From positions 1-44,330 of IMG/VR virus record IMGVR_UViG_3300018083_000015: a DNA stretch of 44,330 nt; one strand, written 5' to 3'. Of the stretch, positions 24,580 to 32,232 are shown piece after piece (the first letter of the stretch is position 1; the number at the start of each line of letters is the position of its first letter). Origin of the DNA: a virus. The translations under genes and the position numbers were made by a program. The notes below the pieces were generated by a model. The model was not told where the DNA came from. It made no database searches and was given only the letters and a program-made list of their open reading frames with translations.

Positions 24580-25119
24580 AATATATGTGCACTCCGTGCC
24601 GTCGCATTATTATTGGCACCATTTAGGAATCGTTATTTCAACACATTATTTAGACCTACAGGGTATTCGCATTATTTGTATCCGCCTTTTATTAGACTTA
24701 ATACAAGTTCGCCTAGTATGTATGATATAGGTATGTTCATAAGCTCATATAAGTCCATTCATAGATAAGTTACAATTAGTGTAGTCAACTAGCCCGCTCT
24801 CCATAGTCCTTTTTCGCTCGGTCTGGATTGGTTTGCCCGAATAGTACTCCGTCCTATACGGTCAAAAACCTAAGCTTTTGACCTAATTAACTATGCCATC
24901 TACCAGGCATGATCCGATCTGTGACTATAAATTCACCCTACCCCTCACCCTGATTCACCTCCTCCAGCCCATAGCTACAAATAAGCAAATCTCAAATCGG
25001 AACTTATTTAGAGGGCCTTAGGGAACCTTCTCCTGACATAAGCTTATGTTTATCTCCTAAACCTACATTTAATGTTTTCAACTATGAGTTATCCACAGGC
25101 TACAGCTATGGAATTTTAC
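24580..25119. other. Long non-coding region with several structured elements
   Basis: No convincing gene is present between the terminator at 24579 and ATG 25181. The region holds repeat C (24591-24626), a CCTACAGG octamer (24655-24662), an 8-bp hairpin GGTCAAAA/TTTTGACC (24860-24883), a pyrimidine-rich tract with TTCACCTCCTCC (24954-24965) complementary to ribosome binding sites, a perfect 14-bp palindrome ACATAAGCTTATGT (25036-25049) and an exact DnaA box TTATCCACA (25089-25097). Such density suggests an origin, a regulatory RNA, or both. Confidence 0.5.
24591..24626 (+). repeat. Post-terminator repeat, copy C
   Basis: ACTCCGTGCCGTCGCATTAT followed by TATTGGCACCATTTAG corresponds to copies A and B. 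It comes 12 bases after a terminator. GTGCC and GGCAC form a 5-bp stem here, holding GTCGCATTATTATT in the loop. Confidence 0.5.
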
Positions 25120-25147
25120 TTGACATCATAGTTCACAACTATACCTA
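25120..25147 (+). promoter_or_regulatory. Promoter with internal operator palindrome
   Basis: A perfect TTGACA (25120-25125) is followed after 16 bases by TACCTA (25142-25147), a weak -10. A 15-bp palindrome ATAGTT-CAC-AACTAT (25128-25142) fills the spacer. A protein bound there would block polymerase. The downstream genes encode a zinc protein and a winged-helix protein, so autoregulation is plausible. Confidence 0.6.
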
Positions 25148-25180
25148 TGGAGCCTACACCCATCCATATGAGGAGACATA

Positions 25181-25366
25181 ATGCTATACTATAAATGCGA
25201 TAAATGCGGAACAAGGGTAGATGGTTCTCATCCATACTGCTCTGGCTACTTTCAAAAGGAGAAAGTTCGATTCGATTTTTGTGATGAATGCTGGCCTCTA
25301 TTCTTAGAAGTTCTTACTAAGAAGGAAGTCCCAAAGACTTCTAACATTAGATTAAATCTGTCATGA
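25181..25366 (+). CDS. Small zinc-ribbon protein
   Basis: A 61-residue protein with two Cys pairs, CDKC (residues 6-9) and CDEC (about 34-37), plus an extra Cys at about residue 20. This is the treble-clef/zinc-ribbon pattern. A GAGGAG ribosome site lies nine bases upstream. Its stop overlaps the winged-helix gene start (ATGA), so the two are made together. It may be a transcription or DNA-binding adaptor. Family not named. Confidence 0.7.
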   Translation: MLYYKCDKCGTRVDGSHPYCSGYFQKEKVRFDFCDECWPLFLEVLTKKEVPKTSNIRLNLS

Positions 25367-25872
25367 GTTACGAGCAGAGAATTCTAGAGTATATCAAAGA
25401 GAATCAGCCAACATCTAGAAAGGAGTTATTAACTGAGTTCCCTCTAGTTGCACCTAAAACGGTTTATCAAAATGTGAATAAACTCCTAGAGAAGAAAAAG
25501 ATCTTCCAAACAGAACTGCGTACATTAACTACAATAGATGACGCAATCCCTGTATGGCGAGTACCTGCAACTCTCACTAAGTTTGTAAACCTTTCACCAA
25601 TCGTTAATGCATTTGCTAGGCAACACAAAGAACTAGATGCAATGGCCTCCAAACTGTCGCAGGCTCAAGAAGAAAGAGCAGCAGTATTACTGACTGATTT
25701 ATTAATACTCGCTAATCTAAATAATAATTCAAGAAAAGAATTAGCTAATCAATTTCAAGATAAAGAGAAAGTTGATGTTCATGAATTGACAATACATTTT
25801 GAAAAACTTCAAGAACTTGTTTCAGAATACTTTAAGGCTAAATTAGTAAATACTAATACTAATAGTAATTAG
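25363..25872 (+). CDS. Winged-helix DNA-binding regulator
   Basis: A 169-residue protein. Residues 1-65 form a winged helix: ILEYIKENQPTSRKELLTEF as helices 1-2, then PLVAPKTVYQNVNKLLEKKK as recognition helix and wing. Residues ~85-160 are long helices (AQEERAAVLLTDLLILANL) for dimerisation. It lies immediately behind a promoter with a perfect palindrome in the spacer, so it is a good candidate for the repressor acting on ATAG/CTAT-type sites. Target inferred. Confidence 0.7.
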   Translation: MSYEQRILEYIKENQPTSRKELLTEFPLVAPKTVYQNVNKLLEKKKIFQTELRTLTTIDDAIPVWRVPATLTKFVNLSPIVNAFARQHKELDAMASKLSQAQEERAAVLLTDLLILANLNNNSRKELANQFQDKEKVDVHELTIHFEKLQELVSEYFKAKLVNTNTNSN

Positions 25873-25968
25873 CTAATAAAGGGGTTGACAGAGGGTGTAC
25901 ACTTGAGGTGGACCCCAACACGTCCCAGCACAAATAGCTATTTCATAATTAGAAAGGTGAAATACGAA

Positions 25969-26166
25969 ATGAAGATTCAACAAAGTTCTCTCTATCAAGG
26001 CGAGAATTATGGCGTCGATGAAATCACCATCATTGATGGTGATCGAGAATTGGGCGGAACATACCGGCAAGTTCTTAACTTGTTTGCTCAGAACGCTGAC
26101 CTATTTATGATCACTGTTCTGTTCGAAGATACGTCCGGCTGCGAATTCAAGAAGATTGAGGAGTGA
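25969..26166 (+). CDS. Small unknown protein
   Basis: A 65-residue protein from ATG 25969, with GAAAGGTGA upstream. An upstream TTG at 25885 is rejected because it coincides with a TTGACA box. It is acidic and beta/alpha mixed (YGVDEITIIDGDRELGGTYR). The 96-base gap ahead holds a TTGACA (25885-25890) and a GTGTACAC palindrome (25896-25903), but I cannot place a -10. It heads a run of genes with ATGA/TGATG junctions reaching to 32 kb. Confidence 0.65.
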   Translation: MKIQQSSLYQGENYGVDEITIIDGDRELGGTYRQVLNLFAQNADLFMITVLFEDTSGCEFKKIEE

Positions 26167-26168
26167 TA

Positions 26169-26357
26169 ATGGAAATCGAATTTGGAACTCCATTTGATAC
26201 GCCATTTGAATCAGGTTGTTTCGCTCAGGAAACACCTGATGAATTTGGTAACTTTCTCGGACTCGATTCCGATGAGGTTATTTGCACGTTCAATACTAAG
26301 ATGGTCATCGGCCATCCCGACTTTATTAACCCTACGATTAAGTGGATGGGAAAGTAA
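26169..26357 (+). CDS. Small acidic unknown protein
   Basis: A 62-residue acidic protein rich in Phe, Thr and Asp (MEIEFGTPFDTPFESGCFAQ). Start ATG 26169 has GAGGAG seven bases upstream. A GTG at 26163 overlapping the previous stop is possible. The stop overlaps the next ATG (TAATG). Neighbouring products 26357 and 26653 are likewise small, acidic and unrecognised. Confidence 0.65.
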   Translation: MEIEFGTPFDTPFESGCFAQETPDEFGNFLGLDSDEVICTFNTKMVIGHPDFINPTIKWMGK

Positions 26358-26653
26358 TGAGCGAGAATAACGAATTGGAGCACGTTGAAATTGAATTCGA
26401 CTCAGAGAAAAATGAGGGCGATCAATTCAGCGTCAAAGATGAGGTCCATGAAATCCTCGGATTCTTCACAGATACGGGATTCGTTCATATCATGTACTCA
26501 ATGGTCATGAATCATCCCGATGGATTGCGCTATGTAAATAAGTGGCAGCACTTAGGTGAGACCGCTAATACCTCCCTGTATGAATTGGTTACCGCTTCCA
26601 ATTTCACAGTGCTTGATATGATTGCTCACTTTAATCGGGTGCATGGTCTGTGA
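26357..26653 (+). CDS. Unknown acidic protein
   Basis: A 98-residue protein from ATG 26357, TAATG-coupled to the gene before it and TGATG-coupled to the one after. An acidic N-terminal 30 residues precede a helical domain (EVHEILGFFTDTGFVHIMYS, later LYELVTASNFTVLDMIAHFN). No metal or catalytic motif seen. Its position in the coupled series argues it is translated. Confidence 0.65.
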   Translation: MSENNELEHVEIEFDSEKNEGDQFSVKDEVHEILGFFTDTGFVHIMYSMVMNHPDGLRYVNKWQHLGETANTSLYELVTASNFTVLDMIAHFNRVHGL

Positions 26654-26817
26654 TGGCATTTAAATTAGTGGTGCCAGATGTACCCTGGAAAGACAACTCA
26701 GAATTCACAGTCGCAATTGTGGAAGATCCTCAATGGGCACTTATTATTGCCAACCATTTCTTCCTCAAAGTAATTGAAATCCCTACTGATGATATGAAAG
26801 GTGAAAACAATGGCTAA
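26653..26817 (+). CDS. 54-residue unknown protein
   Basis: ATG 26653 overlaps the previous stop by one base (TGATG) and the TAA at 26815 lies inside the start of the next gene (ATGGCTAA). The product (MAFKLVVPDVPWKDNSEFTV ... WALIIANHFFLKVIEIP) has an alternating hydrophobic pattern of a small beta/alpha fold. The double coupling makes it a convincing small gene despite its size. Function unknown. Confidence 0.65.
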   Translation: MAFKLVVPDVPWKDNSEFTVAIVEDPQWALIIANHFFLKVIEIPTDDMKGENNG

Positions 26818-27496
26818 GCCTGGTAACGTATTCACGGACCTTGAAATTCCCGTGAACAAATTCATGGATGATGAATCCGATGGTGCCGAGTTTGCTCGTA
26901 ACGTATTTATTGCAGCTGAAAAGCTCGAGAAAATACTCGACGAACAATCAACTCCTGCTTCACAGATTGAAGATTCTGCGAGAGATCAATTCAAGCGGAA
27001 TCCTGAATTCAAGGCTCTATATAAGGAGACATTTCAAGAGGTTCTTGAAACCATGTATGTTTCCTGCGAGGAAGTTCCGCTCCCATTAGTAGCTGGACTT
27101 GCAGATGCGCTCCGTAAATTGGCCAATGATTTGGACAACACAATTCATGACCGGGCTAAGCGTGAATCATTGAGTATGACTGAATCAATCACCGATAAGA
27201 AGCTCGCTCATTTGCAACATAAGCGACTTCGTGAGAGTTGGGAGCCAATTCGTAAGGTATTGGACCTGATGTTTGATCTCAAGTTTCCGGCGATTAAAGC
27301 TCGTCCAGGTAACTACGCTGCATCACCAACATCTACCCCTGCATTTTATATGCCAGGTTCTGAGGACCCACTATTCAACCCATTTGCGGTCGCACGTTTG
27401 TTGGGTATATACTACGATAAGATGACCATGATGGACGTCATGGAATATTGCGAGGCTCATCCCGATCAAGTAACTGTAAAGGTGACAAACCTCTGA
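26810..27496 (+). CDS. Unknown helical protein of the early operon
   Basis: A 228-residue protein from ATG 26810 with AAAGGTGA upstream. It is predominantly helical (EFARNVFIAAEKLEKILDEQ; DALRKLANDLDNTIHDRAKR) with no obvious catalytic signature. The C-terminal ~60 residues include FAVARLLGIYYDKMTMMDVM. It is the largest gene in the 25.9-28.1 kb series, ends with a TGATG junction and may bind nucleic acid or a host protein. Family not recognised. Confidence 0.7.
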   Translation: MAKPGNVFTDLEIPVNKFMDDESDGAEFARNVFIAAEKLEKILDEQSTPASQIEDSARDQFKRNPEFKALYKETFQEVLETMYVSCEEVPLPLVAGLADALRKLANDLDNTIHDRAKRESLSMTESITDKKLAHLQHKRLRESWEPIRKVLDLMFDLKFPAIKARPGNYAASPTSTPAFYMPGSEDPLFNPFAVARLLGIYYDKMTMMDVMEYCEAHPDQVTVKVTNL

Positions 27497-27762
27497 TGGA
27501 ACTTTACTTCGATTATTCCGAGGGTTCGCCCAATACTTATTTGGTGGAAGAAAGGCATCATTTAATCCCTCGTTGCTTTCACTGTAAGCAAACGAGTAAG
27601 ATTCTTCTAGACGGTAGTAAGTACTGGCAATTCTTTCAGTCATCTAATCCCCCACATATTCAGAATGTTTGGCCCACACTTGAGCCAGCTAAAAGAGAGC
27701 ATATTCTTAACGGCATTCATCCTGGGTGTTGGGATGCCATGTTTAAGGAAGAGGAATCATGA
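27496..27762 (+). CDS. Small protein with CxxC and C-H motifs
   Basis: An 88-residue protein from ATG 27496 (MELYFDYSEGSPNTYLVEER). Residues HLIPRCFHCKQTSKILLDG contain a CFHC pair, and a second Cys/His set appears in GIHPGCWDAM, so a zinc site is possible. Coupled on both sides (TGATG, ATGA). A longer frame from 27448 lacks a ribosome site. Function unknown. Confidence 0.6.
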   Translation: MELYFDYSEGSPNTYLVEERHHLIPRCFHCKQTSKILLDGSKYWQFFQSSNPPHIQNVWPTLEPAKREHILNGIHPGCWDAMFKEEES

Positions 27763-27944
27763 AGAATTTGTACTCATTAACAGTGACTGATCCTGATGGG
27801 GTTAAGTTGCATACATATTCCGGACGGGAAGATTCACGGACAATTGGCATATTTATTAGTGTTGCCGATGAACGGAACGACATTGAATCCGTTGTCATTA
27901 ATATGGGCGATGGAACGACAGCGGTATTTCTTCCTTATGAGTGA
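27759..27944 (+). CDS. Small beta-rich unknown protein
   Basis: A 61-residue protein, ATGA-coupled to its upstream neighbour and overlapping the next start by 8 bases. The sequence (MKNLYSLTVTDPDGVKLHTY ... VVINMGDGTTAVFLPYE) alternates hydrophobic and polar residues as in a small beta sheet. No motif recognised. Confidence 0.6.
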   Translation: MKNLYSLTVTDPDGVKLHTYSGREDSRTIGIFISVADERNDIESVVINMGDGTTAVFLPYE

Positions 27945-28143
27945 TCTACATTTTGCTATTGCATTCTTTGTCACTTGCGGTATGGTATTTACTTGGCTGT
28001 TTATTCGACTAAGTAAAGCATCCCCTGAAATTGTCTGCATTACCTGTGGTGAACATTGCTACCAGGATTATGCAGGTACTTGGCGTCACGACAAACGATC
28101 CCTTGATTTGAAGCATCCTGCATTTCCAAGAAAGGTCAACTAA
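27937..28143 (+). CDS. Small membrane protein with Cys-rich cytoplasmic tail
   Basis: A 68-residue protein from ATG 27937. One membrane span (FAIAFFVTCGMVFTWLFI, residues 5-22) is followed by a tail with CITC and HCY, a likely zinc or metal site. A longer frame from 27796 covers the preceding gene and is rejected. Its last base overlaps the helicase ATG (TAATG). It could tether a partner to the membrane. Function unknown. Confidence 0.6.
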   Translation: MSDLHFAIAFFVTCGMVFTWLFIRLSKASPEIVCITCGEHCYQDYAGTWRHDKRSLDLKHPAFPRKVN

Positions 28144-30041
28144 TGTTTTCATTCAACTTGAATTCAGATAATGAGGAACCAATTATTCCTGAGATAGTTG
28201 ATAAGCCGATTAAAGAAATGTCGGTGAAAGAAGTAGAGCAATACATTCTCAATGCCGACATTCAAATCGAGCAGAATGAGGAACTCTATAATAAAGTCGC
28301 AGAAGAGATAGAAGCGCTTCGAAAGAAACTCTCGGAATTAGAGGGTACTCGTAGAGAAGTGCGAGATACTATCGGTGAACTTAAGCAAGGTAAGCTTCAT
28401 GCTGCTCAACACAAGGAAAGATTGCTGAGAGAAGCATTGGCTAATAAAGCCATTGAAGAAACCGCTGATAAGGTTTTCGAAATTATGCGGGATCATCCAG
28501 GTTGGGCGGCTGCTCGAGATTATCAAAAGGAAGATATCGTCTCAGCAATTCATGCTTATCTGTCTGGATTCAATGGTTTCTTGAACGCCAACGATATGGG
28601 ACTTGGCAAGACTTATGAATCATTCATGATGATTAAGTGCATTCAAGTTCTATTCCATGCTGAGCACGGCCATGATCCTCAGATTCTTTGGCTCACAAAA
28701 TCCAGTATCCTTAAAACTGGTGGTACTGTTCGTGAGGGTAAGCATTGGATGCCAGAATTCAAGATGCTTCCTGTTGAGGGATCCATGCCTAAGAAAGAGC
28801 GTGAAGCAGTATTCGAATTAGTTCGTGAGTTTGGTTTTGCAGTAATCACGAACTACGAAACATGCCGCACTACACAAGCATTGGCAGACATTGATTGGGA
28901 TATCATTGTGATGGATGAAGTCCATAAGCTTAAAGGCGGAGCTAACTTAAGTGGTCCTACAGGGATTTGGAAATCAGTATTCGAGATTACTCGGAAAGCC
29001 AAGATGATGATTATGCTTTCGGGTACTCCAATGGTTAATCGGGTTGGAGAAATGTGGGCATATCTCCATATCTTTGATCCTGAGCGCTTTCCTAGCCTGA
29101 GAAGTTTTGAGTCAGCATATACCATGACTCAAAAGATTGGCTACGAATACAAGATTGTAGTTGATGGACAGAAACTACTTGACTCAGCATTGCGTGGACG
29201 TATGGTTCGCCGTCGCAAAGATGAAGTCGGTTTGCAGATGCCAGAAATTACTCCCTATGAAGATCGGGAAGTATTGTTGGAAATGCTTCCTCAACAACAG
29301 GAAGTCTACAATCAGATGAGGGATCAATTCTTCGTTTGGTTGGAAGAACAGGGAGATAAGGTTCTCTCAGCTACTGCAATCATTGCCCAACTAATCAGGC
29401 TTCGTCAGATCAATGTTTGGCCAGTCATTGATTTCAAAGTTCCAATGATGGATGAATTCGGTGTGCCAATTCTTGATGAGGTAACTCAGAAGATGATGGT
29501 CACGATCAATAAGTTGGAAGTTAAAGAGTCCAGCAAGATTGACGAATGCATTGATATCATTTCTAAGACAGATGAGCCTGTTGTTGTATTCTGTACATTC
29601 AATGCGCCTCTGTTTGAGGTCAAGCGTAGAATTGAGGAAGTCGGAATGACCTGCTCAGTTCTTGCAGGTGAAACATCCAATCAATTAGCTCATATGGAAA
29701 CTGATTTCCAGCAAGGAAAGATTGATGTATTGTGCATTAACAGTGCAATGGGAGAGGGACTTAATCTCCATAGAAGCCCAGAACGTTGGCCCGGAGGATC
29801 TCGATGCGTTATTTTCCTTGATCTTTGGTACAATCCAGCACGGAACGATCAATGTACAGATCGAGTATACCGACCCGGAGCTACTAAAGCTGTTTCGGTC
29901 TATCATTTGAAGAATCAGAATTCAGTTGATTCTTGGCTGGATGCGATTATTCAGGAAAAGAGGAACATGATTGAGGGTGTGACAGAAGATAAGAAGCTTC
30001 GTCCAGGTGAATGGGCAGCATATCTTAAGAAGCTCCTATGA
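28143..30041 (+). CDS. SNF2-like superfamily 2 helicase
   Basis: A 632-residue protein. Residues ~25-100 form a long charged coiled coil. The helicase core follows: motif I DMGLGKT (151-157), motif II DEVH (258-261), motif III SGTP (293-296), and the C-terminal domain with GEGLNL and motif VI DQCTDRVYRPG (from about 569). SNF2-type enzymes translocate on duplex DNA. Phage versions aid replication or recombination. It is the largest gene in the early operon and is coupled on both sides. The N-terminal coiled coil is unusual. Confidence 0.88.
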   Translation: MFSFNLNSDNEEPIIPEIVDKPIKEMSVKEVEQYILNADIQIEQNEELYNKVAEEIEALRKKLSELEGTRREVRDTIGELKQGKLHAAQHKERLLREALANKAIEETADKVFEIMRDHPGWAAARDYQKEDIVSAIHAYLSGFNGFLNANDMGLGKTYESFMMIKCIQVLFHAEHGHDPQILWLTKSSILKTGGTVREGKHWMPEFKMLPVEGSMPKKEREAVFELVREFGFAVITNYETCRTTQALADIDWDIIVMDEVHKLKGGANLSGPTGIWKSVFEITRKAKMMIMLSGTPMVNRVGEMWAYLHIFDPERFPSLRSFESAYTMTQKIGYEYKIVVDGQKLLDSALRGRMVRRRKDEVGLQMPEITPYEDREVLLEMLPQQQEVYNQMRDQFFVWLEEQGDKVLSATAIIAQLIRLRQINVWPVIDFKVPMMDEFGVPILDEVTQKMMVTINKLEVKESSKIDECIDIISKTDEPVVVFCTFNAPLFEVKRRIEEVGMTCSVLAGETSNQLAHMETDFQQGKIDVLCINSAMGEGLNLHRSPERWPGGSRCVIFLDLWYNPARNDQCTDRVYRPGATKAVSVYHLKNQNSVDSWLDAIIQEKRNMIEGVTEDKKLRPGEWAAYLKKLL

Positions 30042-30310
30042 GCGATCAAATTATAGAGGGATTTAGATGCCCTGACTGTCAAGAAGAATCACTCACTTAC
30101 AATGGCAATTATTTCTGTACAAATAATTCCTGTAGGTGGGCTATGCCGGATCATAAGTTACCTACTATATGGGAGATGGAACTTATGATTGCCTACATGG
30201 AGTCAGAGAAAATTCGTAACCCTAAATTAACAGAACGAATGGATTTCTATTTGAATCCTATGAAAGAACATCTACAACTCTGCAAAGACATAGTAGAGTA
30301 TCATGAGTGA
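30038..30310 (+). CDS. Zinc-ribbon protein
   Basis: A 90-residue protein with CPDC (residues 11-14) and CTNNSC (about 27-32), a classical zinc ribbon. The second half is helical (LPTIWEMELMIAYMESEK). ATGA junction with the helicase gene suggests a joint function. It could bind ssDNA or RNA. Family not assigned. Confidence 0.7.
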   Translation: MSDQIIEGFRCPDCQEESLTYNGNYFCTNNSCRWAMPDHKLPTIWEMELMIAYMESEKIRNPKLTERMDFYLNPMKEHLQLCKDIVEYHE

Positions 30311-30521
30311 TCAAATAAAAGGTGTACTTGCCTACGCTTATAGACGTGGGCATTTAGAGGGCCAAGCGGATATGGCAAAAGTTATCCGTGAAAAGATACG
30401 TAACAATAAAGACAGTAATCCCTATTGTCTTTTAATAGATATCGAATCAGAGCTACTAACTCTTATTGAGGAAGTGAATACAAACGTAGCTAAGATGCGA
30501 AATCAGGATAACTATGAGTGA
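30303..30521 (+). CDS. Small helical unknown protein
   Basis: A 72-residue helical protein (YRRGHLEGQADMAKVIREKI) of mixed charge. The pattern RRGHxEGQ...KVIREK is seen in many small phage proteins of unknown role. ATG overlaps the previous stop by 8 bases and the stop overlaps the next ATG by 8 bases. Function unknown. Confidence 0.65.
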   Translation: MSDQIKGVLAYAYRRGHLEGQADMAKVIREKIRNNKDSNPYCLLIDIESELLTLIEEVNTNVAKMRNQDNYE

Positions 30522-30897
30522 AATAGACGACCTAATTGCTCGATCTAAAGCGTTAGTACAGTCGCATAAAAAGCCTGCTAAAAAAGGTAGGAATACTAAT
30601 GACATCTTCATATATCAGAATCGACCAGTATCATCGACTGATTGGACAACAGCGACAGATGTTACCTTTATTAGTATCTATAACCCTACCAAACTACCAG
30701 AATTCCCCTATTCTGTCGTTTTACATAAGCACACTGTTTTCGATACTTGCGATAGAAATCGCTACTGCCATAAATACGGATGGGAAGTGCCAGACATTCA
30801 CCGCAGAAGTTTCGACTATATTTGGGGATATCTCTATAGTCCTGGCAGCACAAGAACCGATCTTCAACTGAAAGGAATAAACTTAAGCTATGAGTGA
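30514..30897 (+). CDS. Unknown protein
   Basis: A 127-residue protein. A basic N-terminal helix (ARSKALVQSHKKPAKKGRN) leads into an aromatic-rich alpha/beta domain (FPYSVVLHKHTVFDTCDRNR, then YCHKYGWEVP). One Cys/His cluster (CDRNRYCH) may bind metal. Coupled by 8-base overlaps on both sides. Function unknown. Confidence 0.65.
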   Translation: MSEIDDLIARSKALVQSHKKPAKKGRNTNDIFIYQNRPVSSTDWTTATDVTFISIYNPTKLPEFPYSVVLHKHTVFDTCDRNRYCHKYGWEVPDIHRRSFDYIWGYLYSPGSTRTDLQLKGINLSYE

Positions 30898-31195
30898 GCA
30901 CACAGTTACTAAGATGCCATTGACAGAGGAATTGTTCTTTGAATTCATTAGAACGAAATTCCCCTACTCTACTTGGCCCGAAGGTTGGAACATCCACGAT
31001 ACTGCCGATGCACAATTAGCAGCGTCTTGGCTTCTTCATCTATTACAAGAGCTGAATGCTTTTCTCTTGGAAAAAGAAGAGGTCATTAAGAACATGAATG
31101 AGACTCGTGTTCCTGTTCCCAGAGTTACCAAGAAGGCACCTAAGATGGATAGAAAAGAGACGCTTAAGGCTATGAAAGAATTGGAGATGGAATGA
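30890..31195 (+). CDS. Unknown helical protein
   Basis: A 101-residue protein. LFFEFIRTKFPYSTWPEGWN opens a helical domain, followed by LAASWLLHLLQELNAFLLEK and a basic C-terminal tail (RVTKKAPKMDRKETLKAMKE). No catalytic motif. ATGA junction into the next zinc protein gene. Function unknown. Confidence 0.65.
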   Translation: MSEHTVTKMPLTEELFFEFIRTKFPYSTWPEGWNIHDTADAQLAASWLLHLLQELNAFLLEKEEVIKNMNETRVPVPRVTKKAPKMDRKETLKAMKELEME

Positions 31196-31545
31196 TCCCT
31201 GATGAAGAAGTCTGTGTTCATTGTCTCATCGAAAACGGCCAGATCAATTACAATTGCAATGGTGTATGTGATGCTTGCGGTTTACAACATTTTGAAACTG
31301 TCGATGAAATAGGAGAAGAAATGGGTATCCATCCAATCTATACTGAGTATTTCCCTGTAGGTGGAAGAACTGTTCTGAGTACTGGAAATCGTCTCGATAT
31401 CTATGGTACATTACCAGACGATGATCCGCTCATTAAGTGCTGGCTTAAGCCCAGAGACTTGCACTATTTCATTCCTATCACATTTCCTACACTACTAGCT
31501 AGTACGTTGAGGAACAACTTCGATGGCGAACAAACACCAATATGA
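31192..31545 (+). CDS. Cys-rich zinc-binding protein
   Basis: A 117-residue protein. The N-terminal CVHC (8-11), CNGVC and CDAC around residue 22-29 give two metal-binding Cys pairs. The rest is a mixed domain (IHPIYTEYFPVGGRTVLSTG). Its 3' end overlaps the next gene by 23 bases. One of a run of Cys-rich proteins in this operon. Function unknown. Confidence 0.65.
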   Translation: MIPDEEVCVHCLIENGQINYNCNGVCDACGLQHFETVDEIGEEMGIHPIYTEYFPVGGRTVLSTGNRLDIYGTLPDDDPLIKCWLKPRDLHYFIPITFPTLLASTLRNNFDGEQTPI

Positions 31546-31756
31546 CATGACCAATCGTGTCTGCCCCAGATGCGGCATGTACAAGTGGAAGAACAGAGCT
31601 ATGTGTTCCATCTGTCAAAGAAAGGAAAACCAGAAACTTAAGAGGAAACCTACAGGATTTGTAGGTGTATGTCAGTGCGAAATATTTGAGGCAGATAAGA
31701 CCGGGCTTCAATGTAGGCGGTGCTTTAAACCCAATCAGAAAGACTTGAGTCTATGA
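31523..31756 (+). CDS. Double zinc-ribbon protein
   Basis: A 77-residue basic protein with two ribbons: CPRC with CSIC (about residues 14-17 and 28-31), and CQC with CRRC near the end. Basic linker RKENQKLKRKPTG suggests nucleic-acid binding. It is followed by the HNH gene with an ATGA junction, and the pair may work together. GAGG lies ten bases upstream of its ATG. Confidence 0.7.
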   Translation: MANKHQYDMTNRVCPRCGMYKWKNRAMCSICQRKENQKLKRKPTGFVGVCQCEIFEADKTGLQCRRCFKPNQKDLSL

Positions 31757-32088
31757 AGGACGAATTAGTAATTGATTGGCGATCTACTGGACGCAGGAAA
31801 GCAAGACGTTCTTTGTTTAATGCACGAGTAGATTTCTGCTGTGTTGAGTGCGGTAAAACAACACGTGAACCACCCAAAGATGCGCCAGTCTTTTTCGATG
31901 AGATTTGGCCTTACGAGCGTCGCGTTTTATCTGGACAAGCATTGCAAGCAGATCATGAATCAAAAGACTTGCATAATAACAACGTAGAAGATCTGAATTG
32001 GCGTTGTGCATCATGTCATAAGAAACGAGATATGCAAACAGAAAAGGGAGAAAGCACCATTGTAAATGATATTGCAGATTACCTGTAG
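31753..32088 (+). CDS. HNH endonuclease
   Basis: A 111-residue protein with zinc Cys pairs CVEC and CASC flanking the beta-beta-alpha metal finger: LQADHESKDLHNNNVEDLNW (the ADH supplies the catalytic His, N follows). A basic N-terminus (RRKARRSLFNAR) can contact DNA. A free-standing HNH in a phage operon may be a homing nuclease or recombination/packaging enzyme. Its stop TAG is formed inside a CCTGTAGG octamer. Confidence 0.8.
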   Translation: MKDELVIDWRSTGRRKARRSLFNARVDFCCVECGKTTREPPKDAPVFFDEIWPYERRVLSGQALQADHESKDLHNNNVEDLNWRCASCHKKRDMQTEKGESTIVNDIADYL

Positions 32089-32089
32089 G

Positions 32090-32128
32090 TGTGGATAACC
32101 CATAGCCACCAGCTATCAGTTATCCACA
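32090..32128. other. Two inverted exact DnaA boxes
   Basis: TGTGGATAA (32090-32098) and TTATCCACA (32120-32128) are exact DnaA-box matches facing each other, with ATAGC-CACCA-GCTAT between them. The pair lies just upstream of the promoter at 32151, so DnaA or a phage initiator may regulate that promoter or start replication here. Confidence 0.5.
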
Positions 32129-32150
32129 GTTGCCAGGATTCAGAAATGTC

Positions 32151-32181
32151 TTGACACCCATAGTTGCCATGTATGTATATA
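32151..32181 (+). promoter_or_regulatory. Promoter for the acidic-protein/replication operon
   Basis: A perfect TTGACA (32151-32156) is followed by TATGTATATA. The -10 could be TGTATA at 17 bases or TATATA at 19 bases. The start near 32187 gives a leader of about 45 bases with AGAAAGA before ATG 32233. CCATAGTT inside the spacer resembles half of the 25128 palindrome. Confidence 0.65.
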
Positions 32182-32232
32182 GAGGGCACAGGCGACCACC
32201 AGGTCGATCAATAAAGAGAAAGAAAGAGACAA

